From NCBI GenBank assembly GCA_963668535.1, contig OY764867.1, forward strand, positions 1,860,001 through 1,924,000: a DNA stretch of 64,000 nucleotides, written 5' to 3'. The position numbers and the translations under genes were made by a program. The stretch is from F22 sp963668535. Its GTDB lineage: Bacteria > Bacteroidota > Bacteroidia > Bacteroidales > Bacteroidaceae. Positions within the stretch are counted from its first letter, which is position 1. The number at the start of each line of letters is the position of its first letter. Below are positions 17,443 to 26,391 of this stretch, piece after piece. Under the pieces are notes generated by a model that was not told the DNA's origin, searched no databases, and saw only the letters and a program-made list of their open reading frames with translations.

Positions 17443-20400
17443 ATGGGATTTAACGAACTTATATCGAAACTTTTCGGTAATAAAGCAAGTCGTGACGCAA
17501 AAGCGACGCAACCTTATGTAGATAAGGTCAAGAAAATGTATGCAGAGATTGATACTTTGACGCACGATGACTTACGCGCTAAGACAAAGGAACTGCAAAA
17601 ATTTATTTACGAATCAGCTACTACAGAACGTGAGCAAATCGAGAAGTTACGAGAAGAAGTGAAAGACTTACCTCTTGAACAACGATCAGCTGTTTTTGAT
17701 AAAATTGATGATTTAGAAAAGAAGGTCTTAGAAAAATATGAAGAGGCATTGGATGAAGTGATGCCTACTGCATTTGCTATTGTAAAGAGTACTGCACGTC
17801 GTCTATCTGAAAATTCAGAACTTGTTGTTGAAGCTACAGATTTTGACCGTCAATTGGCCAAGAAGTTTGATTTTGTACGTATCGAGAATGATAAAGCTAT
17901 TTTCCAAAATCATTGGCGTGCGGGTGGTAATGATATGAAGTGGCAAATGGTACACTATGATGTACAGCTATTTGGTGGAACTATTTTGCATCAAGGTAAG
18001 ATTGCTGAAATGGCTACTGGAGAAGGTAAGACTTTGGTTGCCACATTACCTGTTTTCTTGAATGCTTTGACTGGTAACGGAGTACATGTCATTACGGTCA
18101 ATGATTACTTGGCTAAGCGTGACTCTGAGTGGATGGGACCTTTATACATGTTCCATGGCCTTTCTGTAGATTGCATTGATAAGACACAGCCAAACTCTGA
18201 AGAACGACGTCAAGCATATAAAGCTGATATTACATTTGGTACTAACAATGAATTTGGTTTTGATTACCTACGTGATAACATGGCGACTCGTGTGAGTGAT
18301 TTGGTACAGCGCAAGCATAATTACGCAATTGTCGATGAGGTCGATTCTGTATTGATTGATGATGCGCGTACACCGTTAATTATTTCTGGTCCTGTGCCAC
18401 GTGGTGATGTGCAACTTTTTGAAGAACTTCGCCCTTTGGTGGAACGCCTCTTTGCTGTACAGAAGAATTTAGCAACTAAGTTGTTAGCTGATGCAAAGTC
18501 AATGATTGCTTCAGATGATAAGACAAAACAAGAAGAGGGGTATCTTGCTCTTTTCCGCTCGCATAAAGCACTTCCTAAAAACCGTGCATTGATTAAGTTC
18601 CTGTCTGAGTCTGGTATCAAAGCTGGTATGTTGAAGACCGAGGCTATTTATATGGAGCAGAACAACAAGCGTATGCCTGAAGTTGTGGAGCCATTGTATT
18701 TCGTGATTGATGAAAAGATGAATAGTGTGGATCTTACTGATAAGGGAATCGAATTGATTACTGGCGATTCAGAAGATCAAAATCTATTTGTTCTTCCAGA
18801 TATTGCAGCTCAATTGTCTGCTCTTGAAACGGAAACTCTTTCAGAAGAAGAACGTCTAGCTAAGAAGGATGCATTTATGCAAGACTACGCAGTAAAGGCG
18901 GAACGTGTACATACCATTCACCAATTACTGAAAGCTTATGCTATGTTTGAAAAGGATGATCAGTATGTCGTGATGGATGGACAGGTTAAGATTGTAGATG
19001 AGCAAACTGGTCGTATTATGGATGGTCGTCGTTATAGCGATGGACTTCACCAAGCTATTGAAGCGAAAGAACGAGTGAAAGTAGAAGCTGCTACACAAAC
19101 ATATGCTACTATTACCCTTCAGAATTATTTCCGTATGTATCATAAGTTGTCAGGGATGACTGGTACCGCAGAAACAGAAGCAGGGGAATTGTGGGATATT
19201 TATAAATTGGATGTTGTTGTTATCCCTACCAATCGCCCTATTGCTCGTGATGATCAAAATGACCGTATTTATAAGACAGCACGTGCAAAATATAAAGCTG
19301 TTATTGAGGAGGTTGAGAAGTTAGTGAAAAAGGGCCGTCCAGTGCTTGTCGGAACAACTTCGGTAGATATCTCTGAAAAATTGAGCAAGATGTTGAGCAT
19401 GCGTAAGATAGAGCATAACGTACTGAATGCAAAACTACACCAGAAAGAAGCCGATATTGTGGCTCTAGCTGGTCAGCCAGGCACAGTGACTATTGCCACC
19501 AATATGGCAGGTCGTGGTACCGATATTAAATTGACTGATGAAGTGAAAGCAGCTGGTGGTCTAGCTATTATTGGTACTGAACGTCATGAATCTCGTCGTG
19601 TAGACCGTCAGCTTAGAGGGCGTGCAGGACGTCAAGGTGACCCAGGTAGTTCAGTGTTCTTTGTCTCTTTGGAAGACCAATTGATGCGTCTTTTTGCAAA
19701 GGATCGTTTGGCTTCCATGATGGACCGCCTTGGTTTCAAAGAAGATGAAATGATTGAACACCCAATGATTTCAAAGAGTATAGAAAACGCACAGAAGAAA
19801 GTTGAAGAAAACAACTTCGGTATTCGTAAGCGTCTTCTTGAATACGATGATGTCATGAACATGCAACGTAATGCGGTTTATACTAAGCGTCGTCATGCAT
19901 TAATGGGTGAACGTATCGGTATGGATATCGCTGATATGGTATGGGACCGTGCTGCTTATGCTACAGAGAGCCCAGAATATAGTGATTGTCAAATGGAATT
20001 ACTCAGCACTTTGTCTATTGAACCACCTTTTACAGAGGAAGAGTATGTAACCATGAAGCCACAAGTACGTGTTGAAAAGGCTTTTGAGGCGGCTATGGCA
20101 GCATACAAGCGTCGTGCAACACACCTTGCAGAAACAGCTTACCCTGTTATTAAGCAAGTGTATGAAACTCAAGGTGAGATGTATGAAAACATTATGATTC
20201 CTATCACGGATCAAAAACGAGTCTTTAATATCTCTGTGCCTCTAAAGGAAGCTTATGAGACTAAGTGTGAGGCGGTGATTACATCATTCGAAAAGCAGAT
20301 TATTTTGCATACGATTGATGAATGTTGGCAAGAAAATTTGCGCGACTTGGATGAATTGAAACAGTCTGTACAAAATGCTAGTTATGAACAAAAAGATCCT

Positions 20401-20751
20401 TTGTTGATCTACAAGTTGGAATCTGCAGAATTGTTCAAGTCTATGATGGATAAATTCAATGCGCAAACCATTTCAACTGTCGTGCGTGCATCTATCCCTA
20501 TGCAGGTACAGCAAGCACCTCAAGATGTGCAAGCAGCTCCAAATGAAGTGGATTCTCAGCGTCGTCCTCGTATGCAAGAGACTCATCAATCATTGGAAAA
20601 TGAACATCAGCGTGAAGCAGCATCGCAAGATACTCGCGAGCCACAAGAATCACGCACACCTATTCGTCATGAAAAGCGTGTAGGTCGTAATGATCCTTGT
20701 CCTTGTGGTAGTGGTAAGAAGTATAAGAATTGCCATGGTAAGAATGCTTAA
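17443..20751 (+). CDS. secA: Preprotein translocase ATPase SecA
   Basis: The 1102-aa motor ATPase that drives proteins through SecYEG. Visible are Walker A MATGEGKTLVA, the DEAD-like VDEVDSVLIDDARTPLI, the cross-linking/scaffold and HWD regions, GTTSVDISEKL, the helicase VI motif RQLRGRAGRQGDPGSS, and the C-terminal SEC-C zinc motif (RNDPCPCGSGKKYKNCHG) that binds SecB/ribosomes. Bacteroidota SecA are longer than the ~900-aa E. coli protein, mainly through insertions in NBD1/PPXD and a Gln/Pro-rich linker before the zinc tail; this one fits. It has its own promoter and a terminator 30 bp after the stop. Confidence 0.98.
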   Translation: MGFNELISKLFGNKASRDAKATQPYVDKVKKMYAEIDTLTHDDLRAKTKELQKFIYESATTEREQIEKLREEVKDLPLEQRSAVFDKIDDLEKKVLEKYEEALDEVMPTAFAIVKSTARRLSENSELVVEATDFDRQLAKKFDFVRIENDKAIFQNHWRAGGNDMKWQMVHYDVQLFGGTILHQGKIAEMATGEGKTLVATLPVFLNALTGNGVHVITVNDYLAKRDSEWMGPLYMFHGLSVDCIDKTQPNSEERRQAYKADITFGTNNEFGFDYLRDNMATRVSDLVQRKHNYAIVDEVDSVLIDDARTPLIISGPVPRGDVQLFEELRPLVERLFAVQKNLATKLLADAKSMIASDDKTKQEEGYLALFRSHKALPKNRALIKFLSESGIKAGMLKTEAIYMEQNNKRMPEVVEPLYFVIDEKMNSVDLTDKGIELITGDSEDQNLFVLPDIAAQLSALETETLSEEERLAKKDAFMQDYAVKAERVHTIHQLLKAYAMFEKDDQYVVMDGQVKIVDEQTGRIMDGRRYSDGLHQAIEAKERVKVEAATQTYATITLQNYFRMYHKLSGMTGTAETEAGELWDIYKLDVVVIPTNRPIARDDQNDRIYKTARAKYKAVIEEVEKLVKKGRPVLVGTTSVDISEKLSKMLSMRKIEHNVLNAKLHQKEADIVALAGQPGTVTIATNMAGRGTDIKLTDEVKAAGGLAIIGTERHESRRVDRQLRGRAGRQGDPGSSVFFVSLEDQLMRLFAKDRLASMMDRLGFKEDEMIEHPMISKSIENAQKKVEENNFGIRKRLLEYDDVMNMQRNAVYTKRRHALMGERIGMDIADMVWDRAAYATESPEYSDCQMELLSTLSIEPPFTEEEYVTMKPQVRVEKAFEAAMAAYKRRATHLAETAYPVIKQVYETQGEMYENIMIPITDQKRVFNISVPLKEAYETKCEAVITSFEKQIILHTIDECWQENLRDLDELKQSVQNASYEQKDPLLIYKLESAELFKSMMDKFNAQTISTVVRASIPMQVQQAPQDVQAAPNEVDSQRRPRMQETHQSLENEHQREAASQDTREPQESRTPIRHEKRVGRNDPCPCGSGKKYKNCHGKNA

Positions 20752-20781
20752 ATTATGACGTATTAGTTATATGCAATATTC

Positions 20782-20834
20782 GGGTTACTCTTTAAGTAGT
20801 ATGTATATACTTACTTGCGAGTAACCCCTTTTTT
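20782..20834 (+). terminator. Terminator after secA
   Basis: A stem GGGTTACTC (20782-20790) / GAGTAACCC (20819-20827) with further pairing inside (AGTA-rich arm) is followed by CTTTTTT on the plus strand. It lies 30 bp beyond the secA stop. Confidence 0.85.
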
Positions 20835-20930
20835 ATATTGTATAGTATATGGACCATGAAATGTTGGATAAAGATGTATAAAAATGATATGCTTCTTAAC
20901 TAAAAGCTTTGTCCAATCATTATTTATTTC

Positions 20931-20967
20931 TATCTTTCGAAAGATATCTGTACTGGATGCATGCATC
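20931..20967. repeat. Two adjacent perfect palindromes upstream of DUF6340 gene
   Basis: TATCTTTCGAAAGATA (20931-20946, 16 bp) and GATGCATGCATC (20956-20967, 12 bp) are perfect palindromes in the 330-bp gap between secA and the DUF6340 gene. Either could be an operator. Apart from the secA terminator, nothing else is recognisable in this gap. Confidence 0.45.
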
Positions 20968-21083
20968 TAGTTCGTGTATAATGTAACAATAGAATGGCTT
21001 GTGTAGATTGGAAAACAACAGGTCGTCGTGTTGATACTTGATATGAGAAAGTATTAGAGAATCTGATGAATTACTTGTTTACT

Positions 21084-22040
21084 ATGAAAAAATCTTTTAT
21101 TATATCCGTTTTTGTTTGGATGTGCACATTGATGTTTAGCACTTCATGTAGTACAACGTCAACGATTACATACGATTGTATGGTTCCAGCTGATATCACA
21201 TTGCCTGTCGAATTGGCAAGTGTTGGAATTATCAATCATACTCCTGATTCTTTGTATGACTTGTCGTCTAAAGCTACTCAAGTGATGGCGCAGGATGTCG
21301 CTGATGCCCACTATTTTAACGATGTACATTTATTGGATAGTGTAATTGTTGCGCCTATGACACCGCAACATGTCGATGATTTAGCTCGTTTTTTGGAAGT
21401 TGACTTCTTAGCTAGCTTAGATTCTTTAGAATTGATGTTGGTGCGTTCTACAGCTCATGATAAACCAAGTGAGTATGAATCAAAAGCTCATGTACACATT
21501 TTAGCAAAATTGCATCTATATCTACCAGGTAGGGATGCGCCTATGACTACTATGCTCTTAAAGGATACGCTAAATTGGTATGGCTATGGAGCAGATGAAC
21601 AAGAGGCTAGTGATCATCTTCCAAACCTAGGAGAGATTGCTTTGGAATCTACAATTTATGTTGGTGAGAAATTAGCAGATAAATTAGCTCCTCATTGGAC
21701 AACGGTTACACGTGCTTTATTTGTTAGCGAAGCAGGTGAATTAAAAGAAGCCGCTGTTAATATACATGATGACCAGTGGGATAAAGCTAAAGCAAAATGG
21801 GAAAATACATATAAAAAGACCAATAGCACAAAGTTAAAAGCATATTGTGCTTATGATTTGGCTGTCTATTATGAAAAAGAATCCGAAATAGATAAAGCTA
21901 TTGAGTGGATAACCATATCAGCAAAGCACTTTAAAGAGGCTAAGAGTCATAAAGCCACTGAAGATGCAGCAGCTTATTTGGTGTTCTTGCAGAATCGAAA
22001 AAAAGAACTTACGCTTTTAGATTTGCAGTTCGCAGAATAA
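21084..22040 (+). CDS. DUF6340 family lipoprotein
   Basis: A 318-aa protein with signal peptide and lipobox FSTSC (Cys22). A conserved strand PADITLPVELASVGIINHT opens the mature domain, and the C-terminal third has TPR-like helices (KAYCAYDLAVYYEKESEIDKAIEWI). This resembles the DUF6340 family of Bacteroidota lipoproteins, whose function is unknown. I prefer the ATG at 21084 (MKKSFII, a standard signal peptide n-region) over the one at 21066, although both are in frame. It follows secA but is separated by a terminator and palindromes, so it is likely independently controlled. Confidence 0.68.
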   Translation: MKKSFIISVFVWMCTLMFSTSCSTTSTITYDCMVPADITLPVELASVGIINHTPDSLYDLSSKATQVMAQDVADAHYFNDVHLLDSVIVAPMTPQHVDDLARFLEVDFLASLDSLELMLVRSTAHDKPSEYESKAHVHILAKLHLYLPGRDAPMTTMLLKDTLNWYGYGADEQEASDHLPNLGEIALESTIYVGEKLADKLAPHWTTVTRALFVSEAGELKEAAVNIHDDQWDKAKAKWENTYKKTNSTKLKAYCAYDLAVYYEKESEIDKAIEWITISAKHFKEAKSHKATEDAAAYLVFLQNRKKELTLLDLQFAE

Positions 22041-22052
22041 AAAAAGCACGAC

Positions 22053-22085
22053 TTTGATTTATTAATTAAAAAAATAGTATATTTG
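22053..22085 (+). promoter_or_regulatory. Promoter of the 153-aa conserved gene
   Basis: TTTG at 22053-22056, a 21-bp spacer and TATATTTG at 22078-22085 make a near-consensus Bacteroidota promoter. The ATG at 22090 is only 4 bp after the -7 box, so the transcript may be leaderless. Confidence 0.6.
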
Positions 22086-22089
22086 CTCC

Positions 22090-22551
22090 ATGAAACTATC
22101 TAAAGAAACTCTTTTGGCTATTGAGCAGGCTGTTCGTACCGCTATAGAACCTTATACTGCTCTTACTGAAGCTACTGCAATAGCTACAGACATTTACATG
22201 TATGCAGATACAGACCAAGCAATGTTGACCATTATGGATGAGGAAAATGAGGTCCTTGCCCAGTGTGATATTGACGAGTGGAAAGAACTAGATGATGGTG
22301 GTGCAGATGAGCGATTGCTTCGTGCCATGAGTCAGCGTTTGACTAGCCTTTTGCAGAAACTGCGTGATGAGCACGTTTTTGAAAATGTGCATATTATGAA
22401 GCCTTATAGCTTTGTTCTTTCAGATGTAGAAGGAGAGACTATCATCGATTTGTTGTTGATTGATGATGATACCTTGATTTTGGGTGAAGGTTTACTTGAA
22501 AACTTGGATGAAGAGCTCAATGCTTTCTTGAAAAAATTGATGGAAGAATAA
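22090..22551 (+). CDS. Conserved acidic hypothetical protein
   Basis: A 153-aa cytoplasmic protein, strongly acidic, with no signal peptide or transmembrane segment. It has an N-terminal helix (SKETLLAIEQAVRTAIEPY), a central strand/helix segment with TDIYMYADTDQAMLTIMD and a C-terminal acidic helix. I do not recognise a domain. Clean reading frame, its own promoter and a terminator 30 bp after the stop all support a real gene. Nearest neighbours are a DUF6340 lipoprotein and a convergent GH43 gene, which give no functional clue. Confidence 0.7.
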   Translation: MKLSKETLLAIEQAVRTAIEPYTALTEATAIATDIYMYADTDQAMLTIMDEENEVLAQCDIDEWKELDDGGADERLLRAMSQRLTSLLQKLRDEHVFENVHIMKPYSFVLSDVEGETIIDLLLIDDDTLILGEGLLENLDEELNAFLKKLMEE

Positions 22552-22581
22552 GATCACACAAGTGATTTTGAACATATATAC

Positions 22582-22614
22582 AAATAGGATGAATCATGAA
22601 GATTCATCCTATTT
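22582..22614. terminator. Bidirectional terminator
   Basis: A perfect 14-bp stem (22582-22595 with 22601-22614) and 5-nt loop flanked by A on the left and T on the right lies between the 153-aa gene (plus) and the GH43 gene (minus). It can end transcripts from both. Confidence 0.85.
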
Positions 22615-22633
22615 TTCTGTCTAGATCATTTCT

Positions 22634-24223
22634 TTATTTTGTCTTATACCAATCAAATGCAGCAGCTCCATTGCCATCGTTTGATTGTGCAAATAATCCA
22701 AATAATACTCCAGTAAATCCACTCGCAGTTTCACTACTAAGATAGCGTGTGTCCAAATCTATGAGGCGCGTATCATTGCAATAAAAAACATACGAGTATT
22801 TATCCGCAACAACTTTAAGAGTAGCAGGTTGTGATGGGATACTCATTTCTTTAGCGATGTAATCTATTCTACCGACGCGTACATGTACTTGTACATATGT
22901 ACCATTTCCTTTACGTACGAGTTGCACATCATAATGATGAGTCGGGTTTTGGAATACAGTCAAACCAGTTTGTAATAATTTCCCTGGTCGAATGATTTGC
23001 ACATTTGTACTCACGGTTTGTGTCATATGATTTTGGCGAGTTCCCACAAAAGTAGGAGAAGCAATATCTTTAATTTGTTTTTGAGTAGCTTTTAGAACTA
23101 GATAGCCTGGTTTTTCTTTTAAGCTGTAATTCTCAAAGTGAGGATTGCGGATATACATCCATGAATAACCAAGTTGTGATTCTGAAAAGTCAGTGGATGC
23201 ATCGCTAAAATTATCTTTAAGAGGTTTTTTAGGTAAAGTTTTAGTGATCATGAGCGTATCAACATAGCCTTTGTTGTAAATTACAGGCCATGCACCTTTA
23301 CCCCATTCTACAGGAGCCAAGAAAGTTTCTCTACCCATTACATGATGTCTGCCATCTCCTGGACGGAAACCTAAGAAGACAGTCCACCACGATCCGTCAT
23401 GAGCTTGTATAAAATCTGCGTGCCCAGTTCCCTGAATAGGATTTGATTCGACCAATCTTCTTGAGTGAGTCAGGATTGGATTGGCAGGATTGCTTGTGTA
23501 TGGTCCGTAAATATCTACAGCTCGAGCTACAGTAACTTTGTGAGCATACTCAGTTCCCCCCTCAGCAATTGTCAGATAAAAGTATCCATCTTTTTTGTAA
23601 ATATGTGGAGCTTCTGGATATCGACCTCCTGTACCATACCATATGCATTTTGTGGGACTAAGCTGTTCACCTGTTATTGGGTTAATTTCGCTTAAGCAAA
23701 TACCACCATTAGGGTTACTTACTAGATAACAAGTGTCATTATCCCAAAATAGAGAAGGATCTATTCCTTTTTGCACTAACCATACTGGATCTGACCATTC
23801 TCCAGCTGGATCTTTGGTGTGAACAATAAAGTTGCCCTTATCACTTGTGTTGGTGGTAATCATATAGAAAGTTCCTTTGTGGTAACGAATGGTTGGCGCA
23901 AAGATACCTCCAGAGACCCAAGCTTTTTCAAGATTTAATTGTGAACGTCTGGTAAGGCAATGACCAATTTGTTCCCAATGAATAAGGTCCTTTGAGTGGT
24001 AGATCGGTACACCAGGGAAATACTCAAAACTACTGGTTACCAAATAATAATCGCTGTCTTTACGACAGACACTAGGGTCGGGGTTGAAGCCAGAAATAAC
24101 AGGATTGTTGTATCCAGAATCGATTTTTTTTTCCTGTGCTTGAACTGTTTGCACAGTCATTGTCTGACTGCATGCCATTAGAAGGGCAAATAAAATGCCC
24201 CAAGAATAATGCATTGATTTCAT
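22634..24223 (-). CDS. Glycoside hydrolase family 43 (xylosidase/arabinofuranosidase type)
   Basis: A 529-aa secreted or lipid-anchored enzyme: the N-terminus has both a lipobox-like LMAC (Cys18) and a possible later cleavage site (VQAQ). Residues about 38-340 are a GH43 five-bladed propeller: GFNPDPSVCR with the general-base Asp49, then IDPSLFWDND with the pKa-modulating Asp, and RYPEAPHIYKKDGYF with the general-acid Glu. A C-terminal beta-sandwich (about 345-529, KPLKDNFSD...) matches the GH43 C-terminal substrate-binding domain. Its likely role is removing xylose or arabinose from plant hemicellulose. No SusCD pair or other CAZyme lies nearby. It has its own promoter. Confidence 0.9.
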   Translation of the reverse strand: MKSMHYSWGILFALLMACSQTMTVQTVQAQEKKIDSGYNNPVISGFNPDPSVCRKDSDYYLVTSSFEYFPGVPIYHSKDLIHWEQIGHCLTRRSQLNLEKAWVSGGIFAPTIRYHKGTFYMITTNTSDKGNFIVHTKDPAGEWSDPVWLVQKGIDPSLFWDNDTCYLVSNPNGGICLSEINPITGEQLSPTKCIWYGTGGRYPEAPHIYKKDGYFYLTIAEGGTEYAHKVTVARAVDIYGPYTSNPANPILTHSRRLVESNPIQGTGHADFIQAHDGSWWTVFLGFRPGDGRHHVMGRETFLAPVEWGKGAWPVIYNKGYVDTLMITKTLPKKPLKDNFSDASTDFSESQLGYSWMYIRNPHFENYSLKEKPGYLVLKATQKQIKDIASPTFVGTRQNHMTQTVSTNVQIIRPGKLLQTGLTVFQNPTHHYDVQLVRKGNGTYVQVHVRVGRIDYIAKEMSIPSQPATLKVVADKYSYVFYCNDTRLIDLDTRYLSSETASGFTGVLFGLFAQSNDGNGAAAFDWYKTK

Positions 24224-24287
24224 GTCTTTCTTTTTGGTTTAAAAAATAATAATTTAAATGATCTAAGATTTGTGTTTTGAGTATCGA

Positions 24288-24295
24288 CAAATGTA
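24288..24295 (-). promoter_or_regulatory. -7 promoter box for GH43 gene
   Basis: TACATTTG on the minus strand, 64 bp upstream of the GH43 ATG, fits TAnnTTTG. No -33 TTTG is visible, which may mean an activator is needed. Confidence 0.45.
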
Positions 24296-24365
24296 ATAAT
24301 ATTTTTTCATATTTAATTGATAACAGTAGGGTGAATAAAATATCTATCAAGTATTTATCTTATTA

Positions 24366-24396
24366 TTTGTTTTGTTTACAAATTTTCTTATCTTTG
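24366..24396 (+). promoter_or_regulatory. Consensus promoter for DHFR-like gene
   Basis: TTTG (24366-24369), a 19-bp spacer and TATCTTTG (24389-24396) form a textbook Bacteroidota sigma-ABfr-type promoter. It lies 77 bp upstream of the ATG at 24474. Confidence 0.75.
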
Positions 24397-24473
24397 TCTC
24401 AGTAGACACTTGTACATCGTCTAGGTGTGATGAGATGCTTTTTTCGAAGATTTACTTTCTAAACTACAAACAT

Positions 24474-25040
24474 ATGAGAAAAATTATTTTATACATTGCA
24501 TCGTCTATTGATAACTTTATTGCTACGACAGATAAAGGGGTGGCTTGGTTGGATAAATTTAATATCCTCGAAGGTGAAGATTATGGTTACAAAAGTATGT
24601 ATAAACATATAGATACTTTATTGATGGGTAGTGGTACCTATTTGAGTATTCTAGGAATGAACATGCCTTGGCCATATCCAGGCCATCATACTTATGTTAT
24701 GACTAGAGACCCTTTTTTATTTGCTCCACAAAAAGATGTGACCTTTGTGACGACAGACTTTGTTGATTTTGTTCAGGACCTTAAAGCACAAGATGGTCAA
24801 GATATTTGGCTGGTAGGCGGTGGCGTGCTAAATGGTATTTTGTTGGATGCTGGACTTGTCGATGAAATTCAGTTGTGCGTCATGCCCATTACACTTGGAG
24901 AAGGGATCCCGTTATTCCAAGCGCATAAGTCATCGCATTTTTGGGCCTTACATGCGTGTCGCTCTTACGATAATGGGGTCGTAATGATTACCTATCGTTG
25001 TACTTGTGAAGATGTACCCAATAAACAAGAAAAATCCTAG
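24474..25040 (+). CDS. Dihydrofolate-reductase-family / RibD C-terminal-like reductase
   Basis: A 188-aa cytoplasmic protein starting MRKIILYIASSIDNFIA, the standard opening of the DHFR/RibD-C superfamily. It also has the NADPH-binding region TLLMGSGTYLSIL and the WLVGGGVLNGILLDAGLVDEI motif with ITLGEGIPLF. It binds NADPH and reduces an unknown small molecule; stand-alone members are not the housekeeping FolA. I chose this ATG because the upstream extension (to 24372) overlaps the promoter. It is monocistronic with its own promoter, and purU starts 107 bp later behind another promoter. Confidence 0.85.
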   Translation: MRKIILYIASSIDNFIATTDKGVAWLDKFNILEGEDYGYKSMYKHIDTLLMGSGTYLSILGMNMPWPYPGHHTYVMTRDPFLFAPQKDVTFVTTDFVDFVQDLKAQDGQDIWLVGGGVLNGILLDAGLVDEIQLCVMPITLGEGIPLFQAHKSSHFWALHACRSYDNGVVMITYRCTCEDVPNKQEKS

Positions 25041-25109
25041 TTTGTATTCAATATTGCTTTGTTTAGTGATAATTTGTACTTTTTACTCCCCGTATTTCTG
25101 TTAATTTGT

Positions 25110-25117
25110 TATCTTTG
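25110..25117 (+). promoter_or_regulatory. -7 promoter box for purU run
   Basis: TATCTTTG followed by C, 30 bp upstream of the purU ATG. It probably drives the run purU to xthA, in which the gaps are 30 bp or less. Confidence 0.6.
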
Positions 25118-25147
25118 CGTTTCATGATAAACCAAAAACAATAGCAA

Positions 25148-26005
25148 ATGAGTACAACTGCAAAATTATTACTTCACTGTCCAGACAAACCAGGTATTTT
25201 GGCCGAGGTGACTAATTTTATTACTGTCAATAAGGGAAATATTATTTATTTGGATCAATGGGTAGATCGTGAAGAGAATCGATTCTTTATGAGAATAGAG
25301 TGGCAACTTCAAGGATTTATGATCCCACAAGACAAGGTATATGATTACTTTTTTACGCTGTATGCGCAGAAATATAATATGGAATTTAGTCTATATTTTA
25401 GTGATCGTAGACCAAAAATGGCTATCTTTGTCAGCAAGATGTCACACTGTCTTTTTGATTTGTTGTCTAGATATACATCTGGAGAATGGGAAGTCGAAAT
25501 TCCTTTAATTATTAGCAATCATCCAGATTTACAACATGTAGCAGATCGATTTGGCATTCCTTTCTATCTTTTTCCAATTAGCAAAGCAAATAAACTGGAA
25601 CAAGAAATCAAAGAAATGGACTTGTTGAAGGAGCATGATATTGACTTTATTGTGCTGGCTCGTTATATGCAAGTCATTTCTCAGCAGATGATTGATACTT
25701 ATGAAAATAGGATCATCAATATTCATCATTCGTTTCTTCCAGCTTTCGCTGGGGCTCGTCCATATCATCAAGCTCATCAACGTGGTGTGAAGATTATTGG
25801 AGCAACTAGTCACTATGTAACAGCTGACTTGGATGCTGGCCCTATCATTGTGCAAGACGTGGTGCGTGTAACGCACAAAGATCAAATACCAGTATTAGTC
25901 AATAAGGGAAAAGATTTAGAGAAGATTGTATTATCGCATGCTGTACAAAAACATATTGAGCACAAGGTACTTGTGTATGGTAATAAGACGGTCATCTTCA
26001 ATTAA
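25148..26005 (+). CDS. purU: Formyltetrahydrofolate deformylase
   Basis: PurU hydrolyses 10-formyl-tetrahydrofolate to formate and tetrahydrofolate, balancing one-carbon units and feeding formate to PurT-type reactions. The 285-aa product has an N-terminal ACT domain (about 1-80, LLHCPDKPGILAEVTNFI), which usually senses glycine/methionine. A formyltransferase fold follows with the catalytic triad region INIHHSFLPAFAGARPYHQA (Asn, His) and DLDAGPIIVQD (Asp). All key residues are present. It is first in a six-gene plus-strand run. Confidence 0.95.
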   Translation: MSTTAKLLLHCPDKPGILAEVTNFITVNKGNIIYLDQWVDREENRFFMRIEWQLQGFMIPQDKVYDYFFTLYAQKYNMEFSLYFSDRRPKMAIFVSKMSHCLFDLLSRYTSGEWEVEIPLIISNHPDLQHVADRFGIPFYLFPISKANKLEQEIKEMDLLKEHDIDFIVLARYMQVISQQMIDTYENRIINIHHSFLPAFAGARPYHQAHQRGVKIIGATSHYVTADLDAGPIIVQDVVRVTHKDQIPVLVNKGKDLEKIVLSHAVQKHIEHKVLVYGNKTVIFN

Positions 26006-26035
26006 TTTTTTGTTTAACCAAGACTATACAAGACT

Positions 26036-26386
26036 ATGTTATTTATCTGTCATACGAAGTGTTCTACTTGTAAGAAAGCCGAAAAGTGGTTAGTCGAACA
26101 AGGGGTCACTTTTGAAAAAAGAGATATTCAAGTAAACAATCCTACTCGAGAAGAAATTGCGGAGTGGTTTGAAAAAAGTGGCTTGACTATCAATAAACTG
26201 TTCAATACTAGTGGACAGTTGTATCGCCAAATGGGTTTGAAAGACCGTCTGAAAGAAGAAGATACCGAAACTTTATTGGATTTATTAGCTACAGATGGAA
26301 TGCTCGTGAAGCGTCCTATATTAGTTAGTGACAAAGGAGTTTTGTTTGGTTTTAAAGAGGCAGATTACGAAAAGACAGCATTATAA
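26036..26386 (+). CDS. ArsC/Spx-family thioredoxin-fold protein
   Basis: A 116-aa protein with the ArsC/Spx/YffB fold. The redox motif is CSTC (Cys9 and Cys12) after a first strand LFICHTK, then EKRDIQVNNPTREEIAEWF and LVKRPILVSDKGVLFGFKEADY, the conserved cis-Pro/Arg region. The CxxC form is more like Spx/MgsR or YffB than catalytic arsenate reductases, which use a single Cys with three distal Arg. Arsenate reduction should therefore not be assumed. It sits 30 bp after purU and 5 bp before the FKBP gene. Confidence 0.85.
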   Translation: MLFICHTKCSTCKKAEKWLVEQGVTFEKRDIQVNNPTREEIAEWFEKSGLTINKLFNTSGQLYRQMGLKDRLKEEDTETLLDLLATDGMLVKRPILVSDKGVLFGFKEADYEKTAL

Positions 26387-26391
26387 ATAAT

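Noticed and set aside
26036..26386. Naming the thioredoxin-fold protein arsenate reductase
   Set aside because: It has a CxxC motif more like Spx/YffB proteins and no ars genes nearby, so arsenate reduction is not supported.
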